A stretch of DNA of 64,000 nt, taken from positions 31,691,145 to 31,755,144 of the forward strand of contig JAULJL010000001.1 of the NCBI GenBank assembly GCA_030761205.1. Direction: 5' to 3'. This stretch comes from Fremontodendron californicum. Lineage: Eukaryota > Streptophyta > Magnoliopsida > Malvales > Malvaceae. Position numbers and translations under genes: made by a program. Below are positions 35,301-46,518 of this stretch, piece by piece (positions within the stretch are counted from its first letter, which is position 1; the number at the start of each line of letters is the position of its first letter). The notes beneath the pieces were generated by a model. The model did no database searches and was not told where the DNA came from. It saw nothing but the letters and a program-made list of their open reading frames with translations.

Positions 35301-35309
35301 TACCTTTAG
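35301..35309. repeat. 9-bp target duplication, left (TACCTTTAG)
   Basis: Directly outside the left terminus of the Mutator-like element; identical to 42599-42607 and to the single empty site at 22323. Confidence 0.93.
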
Positions 35310-35660
35310 GGTTTTTTTTATTGAAATATAGCCAAAAAAAATAAATACCAAAATACCGTTCTTTTTAGATTAATTCTCAAAATTCGTTTTTTTTTTCTAG
35401 CTGGGAAATCGCCATCCCCCATGGCGATTTCCCAGTGTAAAAATTTGAATTTTGGCAATAAACACCAAGGGAAATCGCCATGGGGGGTGGCGATTTCCCT
35501 TGATACAATATATATATTTTTTACTTAAATTAAAAAAAAATGTAATTTTTTTTAAATTTTGTATTTTAGTTTTAAAAATTGTAAATTAAATTAAAAATAT
35601 TTTTTTTTATAATTTTTTTTAAAAAATAAAAGTCCAAAGGTATATTTTTTTATTTAAAAT
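35310..35660 (+). repeat. MULE left terminal inverted repeat
   Basis: About 350 bp matching the reverse complement of the right end. It carries two GGGAAATCGCCA...TGGCGATTTCCC hairpin modules (about 35403-35433 and 35470-35500). Confidence 0.9.
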
Positions 35661-35735
35661 TTATGAAATATTTTTTAAAATTTTTTTAATTGATTTGTAG
35701 TATATAAAATTTAAAAAAAAAATTCAAAATTTTTT
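35661..35735. other. AT-rich spacer inside the MULE
   Basis: Almost only A and T; nothing recognised. Confidence 0.5.
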
Positions 35736-35765
35736 GAAGGCAACGGTCATGTGACGGTTGCCTTC
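35736..35765. promoter_or_regulatory. 30-bp near-perfect palindrome upstream of the PMD gene
   Basis: GAAGGCAACGGTCA, central TG, then TGACGGTTGCCTTC: the arms pair except at one position. It includes a CATGTG E-box core and CAACGG/CCGTTG-like Myb cores and sits about 40 bp upstream of the TATA box. Likely a dimeric regulatory site, by inference. Confidence 0.55.
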
Positions 35766-35803
35766 AAATCTATCCCCTCCCTCCCCTCCCACACACCACT
35801 CTT

Positions 35804-35812
35804 CTATAAATA
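35804..35812 (+). promoter_or_regulatory. TATA box of the PMD gene
   Basis: CTATAAATA, about 120 bp before the start codon. The leader between holds four repeats of TTCTACAACAAT, a CAA-rich unstructured 5' UTR. Confidence 0.65.
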
Positions 35813-35930
35813 CCCCTTCATTTTCCATTCTTCTTTCTACAATCAAATTTCTTACTACCAACAAAATTTTTTTCTACAACAATTTATTTTTTCTACAACA
35901 ATATTTTTTTTTCTACAACAATATTTAAAA

Positions 35931-38625
35931 ATGGCTTCATCATCATTATTGAGGTTGCAAGAAAATCACATATCGGAGGTTATATTTAAAGAGGTAAGTA
36001 AATTGTTATAATATTATTTGTATTACATTATCAATTTTTAGTTATTTTTTAATTATTAGAATTTTGTAAATTTATAGTTTTATTGTTTTATATTTTTTAT
36101 ATTTTTAATGTTATAGTGCTTATTATAGTTTTATCATTTATTAATTAGTATTGTTTTTTGATTTCATAGTTATATAATTATTTATTTTTTATATTGTTTA
36201 ATTTTTTATTATTATAGTTATTTAATTTGTTAATTATTTTTGTTTTTTCATTTTATAGTTTTATATAATTTTAATTTTTATATTATAATGGTTTTTTTAT
36301 TATTATATACAATAATAATTTTGTAATTATTACTGTTTTTTCATTTTATAGTTTTATATAATTATAATTTTTATATTATATTATTTTTTATTATTATAGT
36401 TTTATAATTGTTTAATTATTTTTTTTTTCATTTTATAGTTTTATATAATTTTAACTTTTATATTATATTATTTTATATTATTATTGTTTTATAATTTTGT
36501 AATTATTATTGTCTTTTCATTTTATAGTTATTTATTTATTATATAATTTAATTATTTAATAATTATATAAAAAATTAAATTTTTTATTATTATTGTTTTG
36601 TTATTTTATAGTTTTAGAGTTTTTTTTTTATTAATTTTTAATTGTTATAATTTTATAATATATTAATTTTTATTATTATAACAGGAAACTCGTCGCGTGT
36701 TACCTTCGAGGAAATTTACATTGGAGGACCCGCATCCATCTATTATCGACCACTTAAGAAGAGCCGGATTTTATCACGCAACTCAAATTCGACGATTTTT
36801 GATACAACCCGACTTAATCAGTGTGTTGATCGAACGATGGAGACCCGAGACGCACACTTTTCATTTTCCATTTGGTGAATGCATGGCAACTCTAGAAGAT
36901 GTTGCGCTTCAACTTGGACTTCTGGTCAGGCGGAAGCTTGCTAGATTGGAATGAAGTGTGTCAAAATGTATTGGGCTTGGTACCTCCAGATGAGTATGTA
37001 TCTGGCTCAACGGTGAGACTAAATTGGTTGAAATCCTTTCAAAATCTTCCATTACACGCAACTGAACAACAGATACAATATGATGCTAGAGCATATATTT
37101 TACGTTTGATTGGAGGATTACTGATGCCTGACAAATCGAGCAGTCGGGTACATTTAATGTATCTTCCATTACTACGTAATTTAGAGCATGCGGCAAATTA
37201 TAGTTGGGGTTCTGCGTGTTTGGTGGTTTTGTATAGAGAACTTTGCCGGGCTACAGTTCCAAAAAGCCATGACATAGGTGGATGTTTAGTGCTTCTACAA
37301 TCATGGGCTTGGTATCGGCTACCATTTCTTGCTCCGCGCGTGGATATTTCGGCTGTATACCCCCTTGCAAGCAGGTAATAATCTTTACTATTTTATTAAT
37401 TTTGTACGAACTTGTATTTTTATAGGTCATTAAGATATTATATGCATTTTAACAGGTGGAGTAGGAGTAGGAATAGAGATTTTACAGAGACTCCGACCGA
37501 CCTTGCAAGTATAAGAGTACGACTAGATCGAGTAGGATATGATAAGGTAAATATTTTGATTGTTACATTCAAGTTTTTTTTATTTAATCCATAGGAAACT
37601 AATAATTTGTAATAATTATTCGCAGTTTCTGTGGATGTCATATTCCTCAAGTGAAATTATAGCATGCCTCCCATCGGATGCCTACAATAATTGTAATATA
37701 TGGAAAGCAAACACAGCATTGATATGCTTTTCATATATAGAGTGACACCAAACTGACAGAGTGTTGCGACAATTTGGGATGCAACAACCAATTCCTGCAG
37801 CCTCGGTGAACCTTGATAAGCTTCACAAGATCGACATGCGTGGTCGTCATGAGGAATTCTGGCCTGCGAAGCATGAACATTGGATCTATTGGTGGAATAT
37901 ACGTTTTCAACGAATTCCGACAGGTTATCCGATTGTTGGTAATAATTTCAACCCATCTGATGATTACAGAGGATGGTATAAAAATGAAGGTCGGCCTTTC
38001 GTTTGTCCACCGTCGATGTATGAAGATGTTAGGAGTATGCCATTTACCCGACAAACTTCAGCTCCAGTCCCTCCTACACAGGATATGGAAGCTCCTAGAC
38101 CTAGCCAACAACGTCGGCGAACGTGTCAACCGACCTCATCGGAGTTCACAGCACCGAGGATGTCATTTAATCATCCTGAACCTGAACGGGATCATGGAGT
38201 ACCATCCAGTCATCGTTATTTCGTAAGTCACCCCGGATATGATGTTGATGAGTGTTACCGACCATCACCGCCAACAACGAGGTTAGATGACCAGCTCCCC
38301 ATCCTAAGTCCAAGTTCAGCATATCTAACATCAATGTATCAGTTTGGAACCCCTTCGTCAGCATTTGATGGTACATCATTTATGGGTCCATCTAGTAGTC
38401 AGGTTCCCGTTATGGGTGAACTAGGTGTTGGCTCATCCAGCAGTGTGTTTCAAATTTTTTGATACGGAAGAAATGACTGATGACATACAACCGAAACCAG
38501 TGGCGGTTATAGCAGGAGGTCGTGGTCGACCGCGAATACGTGCCACTGACGAGGTTGAACGACGGGTGCAACCATCACGCACTAGAAGAGCTCGACACTG
38601 TTGCTCTACACCACGCAATAATTAG
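35931..38625 (+). pseudogene. Plant mobile domain (MAIN/MAIL1-like) gene captured in the MULE, broken
   Basis: The gene has four exons with GT-AG borders: 35931-35993, 36685-37374, 37456-37546 and 37626 to the end. Conserved features in order: HPSIIDHLRRAGFYH, FHFPFGECMATLEDVALQLGL, YILRLIGGLLMPDKSS, YRELCRA, WAWYRLPFLAP, then FLWMSY and HQTDRVLRQFGMQQPIP. The C-terminus is a GRGRPRIR AT-hook-like stretch. This is the plant mobile domain family, whose Arabidopsis members act in silencing and meristem integrity and which is often carried by transposons. Three lesions: a frameshift near 36925, a TGA at 37743 where Trp is expected (IE-stop-HQTDRV), and a shift in the T-run near 38455. It is not translatable as one protein. 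Confidence 0.88.
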
Positions 38626-38969
38626 AATAAATGTACTTTTATCAATATAACGAGAATAATGTGTTTTAAATTTCTAATATATAAATTTATATGTTTTGCA
38701 TTTCATGTTATTTATTTTAAATTTGTTGGGAAATTAATTGTTATATTTTATTTTTTTATTCAGCATGTGTAACTAAAATCTTAATGTTGTTATTTAATTT
38801 ATAAAATTGTAAAAATAAATATAATTGAGTTATATTTTTATAATTTTTTTTTTCATTTTAAATAAAATAATAATCCAAATTACATGATAAGTTGACAAAA
38901 ACTTGCATAACATTTTCCCTTAATGGCGAAATATGTAAATATTACAGGTTATGAAAACATGTAATTAAT
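38626..38969. other. AT-rich interval between the convergent MULE genes
   Basis: Holds the 3' ends of both genes. AATAAA-like signals occur on both strands (for example near 38629 and 38813) but I cannot assign a polyadenylation site. Confidence 0.5.
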
Positions 38970-40470
38970 TTATTGTTGATGCGAAGTCTCCCCCAATGTG
39001 CCAGATCGATGCGGACAATTTCGACGGTTATGACCTTCATTTCTGCATAATCCACAACGTTTTGGTTGGCCTTTCTCCCTGAGGTCCATTTCATTACGAA
39101 TACGACTTGATTTTAGCCGACCATGTGGATTTCTCCGCATTTCTTGATTGGGACACACTTCTGGACCATCATATTGAGGCCAGTAACCTTCATTTCCAAC
39201 AGCTTCGAACTCATGTCTATAAACATTCAATATAGTTTCCAGTCTATAGACTTTGTCCACATATTGCATGAAATCTACATGGACATGTGCACAAGCAGCA
39301 ACTACATGTGAACAAGGGAACCTTTGTGCTTGAAACTTTCCACAATCACACAACATGTCACTAAGCTTGACTTTGTACTTCATTGCAGAAACACCCTCTT
39401 GTGGATCAACTAACTCTTCAACCAGAAAAGATTGATTTGCTCGCGTAAAATTATGAACAAAGTGGGAGTTAGCTTTCCTGCGATTTTCTTGCATAGCCTG
39501 TGTGACTGTTTCACAGTATGTGTGCCCTCCCTCCATCATTGCAATTTGCTTGTTCCCCATCTTAACAAAAAGTGCAGCCAACCTATAATATGTTGATTGC
39601 ACTAAAGCAGTAATGTGAAGATGATGCGTTCCCTTCAACACCGAATTGATATATTCAGCTAGGTTGGTTGTCATATGGCCATAACGTCTTCCTTGATCAT
39701 ATGATTGGGCCCACTTCTCCTTGGGGATCCTATCAAGCCAATTAGCCGCCTCTGCATTTTCTCCATGAAGATTCTCATACATGAAATGAAAATTCGGTCG
39801 CCTCAACTCGTATCCTAATAAATTTAAAAACAAAAGACTTGTGAATTCCAGTATTATTTTATATACTAAACGAAATATAAGAGATAAAATAACTATGATT
39901 TGATTCCATACCTATGTTAACAATGTGTAAACGCAATTCCTTATTGTTAAACTTTTTCATAAAGTTTGCTGCAATGTGTCGAATGCAGTACACTGAATAT
40001 GCATATGGAGGATTCCATCCACTACCATCGCGTCTAATCGCAGCTTTGATGGCTTCATGTCGATCAGACATCAAGCAAATGCCAGGCTGTTTTGTCACGT
40101 GTGTACGCAAGTTAGTGAGAAAGAATGACCAAGCCTCTGTTGTCTCACCCTCCACAATGGCAAAGGCAATTGGCAGTATGTTTCGGTTGCCATCTTGTGC
40201 AATAGCTAACAATAACGTTCCTTTGTATTTTCCATATAAGAAAGTACCGTCTATTTGCACAATAGGTTTACAATACGGATACCCTTCAATGCATGACTTA
40301 AATGTCCAAAATAGTCGATGGAATATTCTCTTACCCTGAACCAGTCGATCACCGTGATATGCAGGTACCTTTTGAAAACTTTTAGGACGTTCACAATCAA
40401 AGGTAGCACCTTCGTCAGTATTATGAATTTGGCCATTATAGTAGACCAATGTGATCACTCCATTGCTCAT
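38970..40470 (-). pseudogene. MURA-type (MULE) transposase, internally deleted
   Basis: The gene has two minus-strand exons: 40470-39912 and 39814-38970, joined by a 97-bp GT-AG intron so that NIG runs into YELRRPNF. Exon 1 starts MSNGVITLVYYNGQI and after ATFDCERPK jumps to SFQKVPAYHGDRL, so most of the N-terminal MuDR-type region is missing. The DDE core is present: VQIDGTFLYGKYKG, LMSDRHEAI and, in exon 2, NLAEYINSVL. Then come a SWIM zinc finger (CDCGKFQAQRFPCSH) and a CCHC knuckle (CGLCRNEGHNRRNC). Both exons are open, so a shortened protein could be made. Activity is doubtful. Confidence 0.85.
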
Positions 40471-40739
40471 GTTGTGTAGTAATGAAACTAAGAAAGATGA
40501 GAATGTAGGTATTATCACTCCGCAAAAGAAAGAAGAAATATAGAAGGATGAGAATGAGGAGGTTTTAGCACTCAGGAAAAATCTGATTGAAAAACTGTTG
40601 TAGGGGGTATTATAAACCTTCATAAGTGTTATGAATTTATAATGGTTCATTATGTTGTACCAGATGACAAATCCCATCCTTTGTATAGGATGGAATCTGA
40701 TTCTCATATTCTGGCTAGGGTTATTTGACTGAAAAAGTG

Positions 40740-41525
40740 ATAACTTATTCAATGCAAAATCTGATTGATAAATCCCATCTTTTGTACTGGACTGTCCAAT
40801 AGTCCCATCCATTGCAGAAGGAATCTAATTTCAATATTTTCTGCAGCATTTGATTGACTGGAAAATAGCTGAAACCTATCCCTAACCCTAAATCATTAGT
40901 CTCATCCATTGCAGAAAGAATCCAATTCCAATATTTTCTGCAGCATTTGATTGACTGGAAAATAGCTGAAACCTATCCCTAACTCTAAATCATCAGTCTC
41001 ATCCATTGCAGAAAGAATCCAATTCCAATATTTTCTGCAGCATTTGATTGACTGGAAAATAGCTGAAACCTATCCCTAACTCTAAATCATCAATCTCATC
41101 CATTGCAGAAAGAATCCAATTCCAATATTTTCTGCAGCATTTGATTGATTGGAAAATAGCTAAAACCTATCCCTAACTCTAAACCACCAGTCTCATCCAT
41201 TGTAGAAGGAATCCAATTCCAATATTTTCTGCAGCATTTGATGGACTGGAAAATTGTTGTAAGCTATCCCTAACTCTAAACCATCAGTCTCATCCATTGC
41301 AGAAGGAATCCAATTCCAATATTTTCTGCAGCATTTGATGGACTGAAAAATAGTTGTAAGCTATCCCTAACTCTAAACCATCAGTCTCATCCATTGCAGA
41401 AGGAATCCAATTCCAATATTTTCTACAGCATTTGATTGACTAAAAAATAGCTGAAACCTCTCCCAAACCCTAAATCATTAGTCCCATCCATTGCAGAAGG
41501 AATCAAATTCCAATATTTTTTACAT
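40740..41525. repeat. 97-bp tandem array upstream of the transposase
   Basis: GAATCCAATTCCAATATTTT recurs at 40918, 41015, 41112, 41209, 41306, 41403 with variants at 40821 and 41500: an exact 97-bp period over eight units. Each unit contains TTTTCTGCAGCATTTGATTG and TATCCCTAACTCTAAA. Partial older units extend toward 40680. The array lies between the transposase start and the right end, i.e. in its promoter region. Confidence 0.93.
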
Positions 41526-42170
41526 CACAAAATTAAAATTGTATAACAAATATAATTTTCTTTTTTAAATTTTTATAAGCAATAAAATTGTATATTTTAT
41601 AAATTTTAAATAATAAATTAAATTTTATTTTTTATAAAATTAAAAAAGTATAAGAAATAAAATTTTTGATATAAAAATTTAATAAGAAATATAATTTTAT
41701 TTTTAAAATTTTAATAAGCAATAATATATTATATTTTATAAATTTTTAATAATAAATTAAATTTTATTTTCTATAAAATTAAAAAAGTATAACAAATGAA
41801 ATTTTTGATATAAAAATTTAATAAGAAATATAATTTTATTTTTAAAATTTTAATAAGAAATAAAATTTTTGATATAAAAATTTAATAAGAAATCTAATTT
41901 TCTTTTTTTAATTTTAATAAGAAATAAAATTTTATAAAAATAAAATTTTAATCATAAATTAAATTTTACTTTCTATAATATTAAAAAATTATAAGAAATA
42001 CAATTTTTGATATAAAAATTTAATAAGAAATATATTTTCTTTTTTAAATTTTAATAAGAAATATAATTTTATTTTTTATAAAATTTTAATAATAAATTAA
42101 CTTACATTTTTAATATATATTTAAAAAAATAAACAAATATTTTTTTAAAAAATAAATAACCAAGCCTAGA
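41526..42170. repeat. AT-rich degenerate tandem repeats in the MULE
   Basis: Units of roughly 60-130 bp built from ATAAGAAATAAAATTTTTGA and TATAAAAATTTAATAAGAAA recur several times. No coding potential. Confidence 0.7.
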
Positions 42171-42598
42171 AAATATTTTTAATTTAATTTACAATTTTTA
42201 AAATTAAAATACAAAATTTTAAAAAAAATTACAATTTTTTTTTTAATTTAAGTAAAAAAAAAAATTGTATGAAGGGAAATCGCCACCCCCCATGGCGATT
42301 TCCCTTGATAAATTTTGCAATATTTGTAAAAAATACCAAGGGAAATCACAATGGGGGGTGGCGATTTTCCTTGGTATTTTTTTCAATTTTGGAAAAAAAC
42401 ACCAAGGGAAATCGCTACCCCCCATGGCGTTTTCCCTTTTTGTTTTTTGCCAAAATTTAAATTTTTACACTGAAAAATCGCCATGGGGGATGGCGATTTC
42501 CCATTTAGAAAAAAAAGGAGCGAATTTTGGGAATTAATATGAAAAGAACGGTATTTTGGTATATAATTTTTTTGGGCTATATTTGGATAAAAAAAACC
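42171..42598 (-). repeat. MULE right terminal inverted repeat
   Basis: Reverse complement of the left end but longer: it has four GGGAAATCGCCA-type hairpin modules against two at the left, some with mutated arms. Confidence 0.9.
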
Positions 42599-42607
42599 TA
42601 CCTTTAG
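42599..42607. repeat. 9-bp target duplication, right (TACCTTTAG)
   Basis: Identical to 35301-35309; copy B continues normally right after it. Confidence 0.93.
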
Positions 42608-42728
42608 GAGCTATATATATATATATTTATATATATATATATGTATTTTTCTGATGATTAATCGCTAGTATATGAGAAAAAGGGTCACGATCCTGAGCCA
42701 TATTATTCACATGCATTGGTAATTATAG

Positions 42729-42731
<3 letters not shown>

Positions 42732-42795
<64 letters not shown>
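42732..42795. repeat. (AT)n microsatellite
   Basis: About 32 AT units; the copy A counterpart (22512-22530) has about nine. Confidence 0.95.
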
Positions 42796-42796
<1 letters not shown>

Positions 42797-42933
42797 CCTA
42801 CTTAAGCAATATAAAACCTGTTCGGTCCTAATTCTAATGCTTGAACATGTTGCCATGTTGGGTTTGAAATTTCAATGAATTTTGGTCACAGCAAAACGGG
42901 CTGCATGTGGAAAATTAAGTGCGTGCTGAATAG

Positions 42934-43557
42934 TAGACATATCAATTGGACGGGTCGAATTGAATTTGGGTCGGGTCAATTCAGATTTTAAAAAAATTCA
43001 GATTGGTTTTCAGTTTAGATTGTTTCGGATTCAGATTAATTCGGGTTCGAGTCATTTCGGGTTCAGATCATTTCGGGTGGGTCGTTTGGATTCGGGTCAT
43101 TTCGGGTTCGGGTCTTTCATGTTTGACACTCGTGTTATTCGAGTTCGAGTCGTTTCGGATTCAGGTCATTTCGGGTTCGGCCGTTCGGGTCATTCGGGTT
43201 TGATACTCGGGTTATTCGGGTTTGTCACTCAGATTAGTTGGGTTCGTTCGTTCGGATCTTTTAGGTTCAGTTTATCAATTTTGAAATAAAATTAGATCAA
43301 ATTTAAACAAATTATTTGATCGAGTCATATTTAATTAAAATTTTTTCAAAATATAAAAAAATTAATAAAAGTAAATATAGGCATTGTTATTTGGCGTAGT
43401 TTTTTTAGTTTACAGCAAGCAATAGTTTTTTTAGTTTTCTCAGCACTTCAAAATGTTGTTATATCTCAAATTTGGCGTAGAATTTTTTGGTCAAATCGGG
43501 TTGAATTCGAGTGGATTGGTTGGATTTTTCAAGTTTGGGTCAGAATTGATAGGTCTA
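42934..43557. mobile_element. hAT-like MITE (copy B)
   Basis: Paralog of 22669-23273 with the same inverted ends and the 8-bp flanks CTGAATAG (42926-42933) and TTGAATAG (43558-43565). It keeps more TTCGGGT units than copy A. Confidence 0.75.
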
Positions 43558-43603
43558 TTGAATAGAATCATGTGGATTATTCGACGTATTAAATATATAT
43601 GAG

Positions 43604-43929
43604 GAGAGATCCATTTATACTAGTGTAAAACTAAATTAGTTTTACACACTTTCATAACTTTTTATACGATTTATATTTTAACAAAACAACGTTGGATTTA
43701 ACAATATAATTGTACTCATCGTGCACGTAAAGTTTCGAATCGATCCGATATCTCTATCATATCGATCGAGAATACTGTCTTTTTTAATATATATTTAGAC
43801 ATTTTTAATTTACTCAAAACTGACGTGCATGATCTACGTGAATAGAATATGAAATACGATGATCAGATTAAACAAATATAAATCGCAAAAAAAGTTATAA
43901 CAATATGTAAAACTAATGTAAGTGGATCC

Positions 43930-43930
<1 letters not shown>
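43604..43930. mobile_element. TA/CT-flanked MITE 1 (copy B)
   Basis: Paralog of 23332-23664 with the same ~58-bp inverted arms. Confidence 0.75.

Positions 43931-43931
<1 letters not shown>

Positions 43932-44021
<90 letters not shown>
43932..44021. repeat. Compound (CT)n(TA)n microsatellite
   Basis: About 25 CT then about 20 TA units. Confidence 0.95.
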
Positions 44022-44022
<1 letters not shown>

Positions 44023-44028
<6 letters not shown>

Positions 44029-44403
44029 TTTAGTTACACTAGTGTAAAATTAAATTAGTTTTACATACTTCTAAAACTTTTTATACGATTTATATTTTAA
44101 CAAATCGACCGTTAGATTTAACAATATAATCGTACTCATCGTGCACGTAAAGTTTCAAATCGATCCGATATCTCTATCATATAGATCGAGAATACTGTTT
44201 TTTTTTTCAATATATATTTAACGGTTGAAAGTTTTTTTACATCGAACAAATAGTTAAACATTTTTAATTTACTCGAAACTCGACGTACATGATTTACGTG
44301 AATAGAACATGAAATACGAAAATCGGATTAAACAAATATAAATCGTATAAAAGTTACGGAAGCGTGTAAAACTAATTTAATTTTACACTAATGTAAGTCG
44401 ATC

Positions 44404-44404
<1 letters not shown>
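44023..44404. mobile_element. TA-flanked MITE 2 (copy B)
   Basis: Paralog of 23732-24118. (TA)n follows at 44408-44436. Confidence 0.75.
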
Positions 44405-44439
<35 letters not shown>

Positions 44440-44573
44440 AGGTGGATGATTTTACGTTTAGACCGTTTTGAGCTTTGTTCCATCTTCATCTAGTACATGG
44501 CGGCAAATATCATTTCATGATTTTTCTTTGAAGTATCATCGAGGTTGTCCACGGCCAAAGCCAAAAATTATCT

Positions 44574-44576
<3 letters not shown>

Positions 44577-44647
<71 letters not shown>
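44577..44647. repeat. (TA)n microsatellite
   Basis: About 35 TA units. Confidence 0.95.
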
Positions 44648-44651
<4 letters not shown>

Positions 44652-44832
44652 TTATAGCTGGCATAGAAACCCTTTTTTTAAAATTGTTTTCTAGAACTGC
44701 AAAAAAAGCAAATGATGAAGAAAATAAAATTACAAGTCGAGTTTGATTTAATAGTTTCTAATTGCATCTCATTGTGTAAGTTGGGTGGAATAGAATTCTA
44801 TTTCTGAATGTTAAAAAGAAAAGGATACTATA

Positions 44833-46518
44833 TGTAGACATCCAATTTCGTTTGGGATCAACACTGGATCCGATTTAAGTTTACTTGTAATAAATAAATA
44901 AATAAATTAAAATTAATCAAATAGAATCAAATTAAAATCTAAATATTAGAAAAAGACATATAACTAAAAATAAAAAATAAAGAAATAATAATAATAATAA
45001 ATAAATAAATTTGGGATAGGTGGCTGGTAACTTGCCAGCCACCAACCCCTACCCTTTCCCCCAACAGGTCACCCTTGCCTACATTACCCAGCGGCCTTAA
45101 GCAACTCTTCTGCACCACACTCAATCGGTTGCACTTGCAACATTCCCTGCACAAGCAACACCCTACCCCTTCCAGATTGCCGCCCCTAGCCTATGCCCTA
45201 ACCTCTACTACAATCACCCTATGCCACACATTTGCAACCCACCCCATTAAAACCTAATCACCGCCAAAGGAAAAAGGGATCCGAAAATTGTTTAAAAAAA
45301 AATCAATTCCTCACCCATAACCACAACACCATTCGGCCACTACTCCCACTACCATACCCGAACCCCACACATACCCAAAACCACCAACACATCCCACTAG
45401 GGGAACCACACAAACAACAACCAGAAAAAAAACATCACAAAACCAACACTTTGGGTTTCAAGTTTTTGGTGTTTGGAAGGGTTCAGATTGTTTCCTGATA
45501 AAACTGAACGGTGATTAGTTAGAGGACAGGGTGAGGAGACGTTGGTCTGAATTTGGACCCCATCCAACGGTGGACGACGATCGAATTTAGAGTTGAAGTT
45601 TTGGGTGTAAGTTCTAGATCTAGAAAATTCAGAGCAGTTTTTCGAGAAACGGAGGTCGGAATTAGAAAAATGAGGCCGAAGGAGCTTGGGGGTGAAGTTT
45701 GGAGTCAATCGGCCGCCGGTGGAGCATGGCAGCCGACGTGGCAGCCCGACGTCGGATTCTGTGTTGGTGGCCGAATTCTGGGTTTTTTTTAGAGAGATGG
45801 GAGAGGATTTTTCAGAAGAAAGAAAGGGTAGAGAGAGAGAGAGAGATAAGGAAAAGTGAAATAAATAAATAGATTTTATAGGGTTGCCAAAACGGTAGCG
45901 TGGACCGGGATCCGCACGCCTGACCCGCGGGTAGGGGAGGGAAAAAAGGGAAGAAAAGAAAAAAAAAGGAAAAAGGAAGAAAAAAAGGAAAAAAAAAAGA
46001 AAAGAAAGAAAAGGAAAAAGGAAAAAAAAAAGAAAGAGAAAGAGAAAGAGAAAAAAAAAGAAAAAAAAAGTGAAAAAAAGGAAGGAAAAAAAAGAAGAAA
46101 GAAAAGGAAAAAGAAAAGAAAAAAGAAAAAAGAAAAAGAAAGAAAAAAAGAAAAGAAAAGAAAAGAAAAGGAAAGGAAAGATTAATCGAGCAAGAAAGTG
46201 TCTTCGGTAATTTAGCTCGACACGTGATTTGGACTACGAGGCTCGCGACATTTTGGGTATAATTTTTATTTTATTTTATTTTTTATTATTATTTAAATAT
46301 TCTTTAGTTATTTGTTTACTTATGTTTTTTCTCAAATATATAAAAATAAAAAAATTTAAATCTAAACTTTTTTATTATTATTACTATTATTACCATTAAT
46401 GTAAAAAATAATAAAAATATTTTATTAGTGATAAAAAAAGATATGATCAAGTGAGATAATTTTGAGACTTCCTTCAGGTTGCTGAGGAGGTGCTTACGGT
46501 TTTCTCACGAGATATAAT
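44833..46518 (+). mobile_element. Tat-like LTR fragment, second family (copy B)
   Basis: Paralog of 24536-26121, with the same TGTAGACATCC start and interruption by the Ogre-like LTR. A GA-rich tract occupies 45790-46182 and is longer than in copy A. Confidence 0.5.

Larger units (their letters stand above)
35310..42598. mobile_element. Mutator-like element (MULE), 7,289 bp
   Basis: Long terminal inverted repeats starting GGTTTTTTTTAT, with shared internal phrases TACCAAAATACCGTTCTTTT, a perfect 9-bp target duplication and a paralogous empty site define the element exactly. It carries two convergent genes: a plant-mobile-domain gene on the plus strand and a MURA-type transposase on the minus strand. 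Both are defective, so the copy is probably non-autonomous. It entered after the segmental duplication. Confidence 0.95.

Noticed and set aside
40471..40812. N-terminal extension of the transposase frame on the minus strand
   Set aside because: It reads into the repeat array region; the family-like start MSNGVITLVYYNG fits the ATG at 40470.
40850..41480. CCCTAAC strings as an interstitial telomere
   Set aside because: They occur once per 97-bp unit, not as consecutive telomere repeats.
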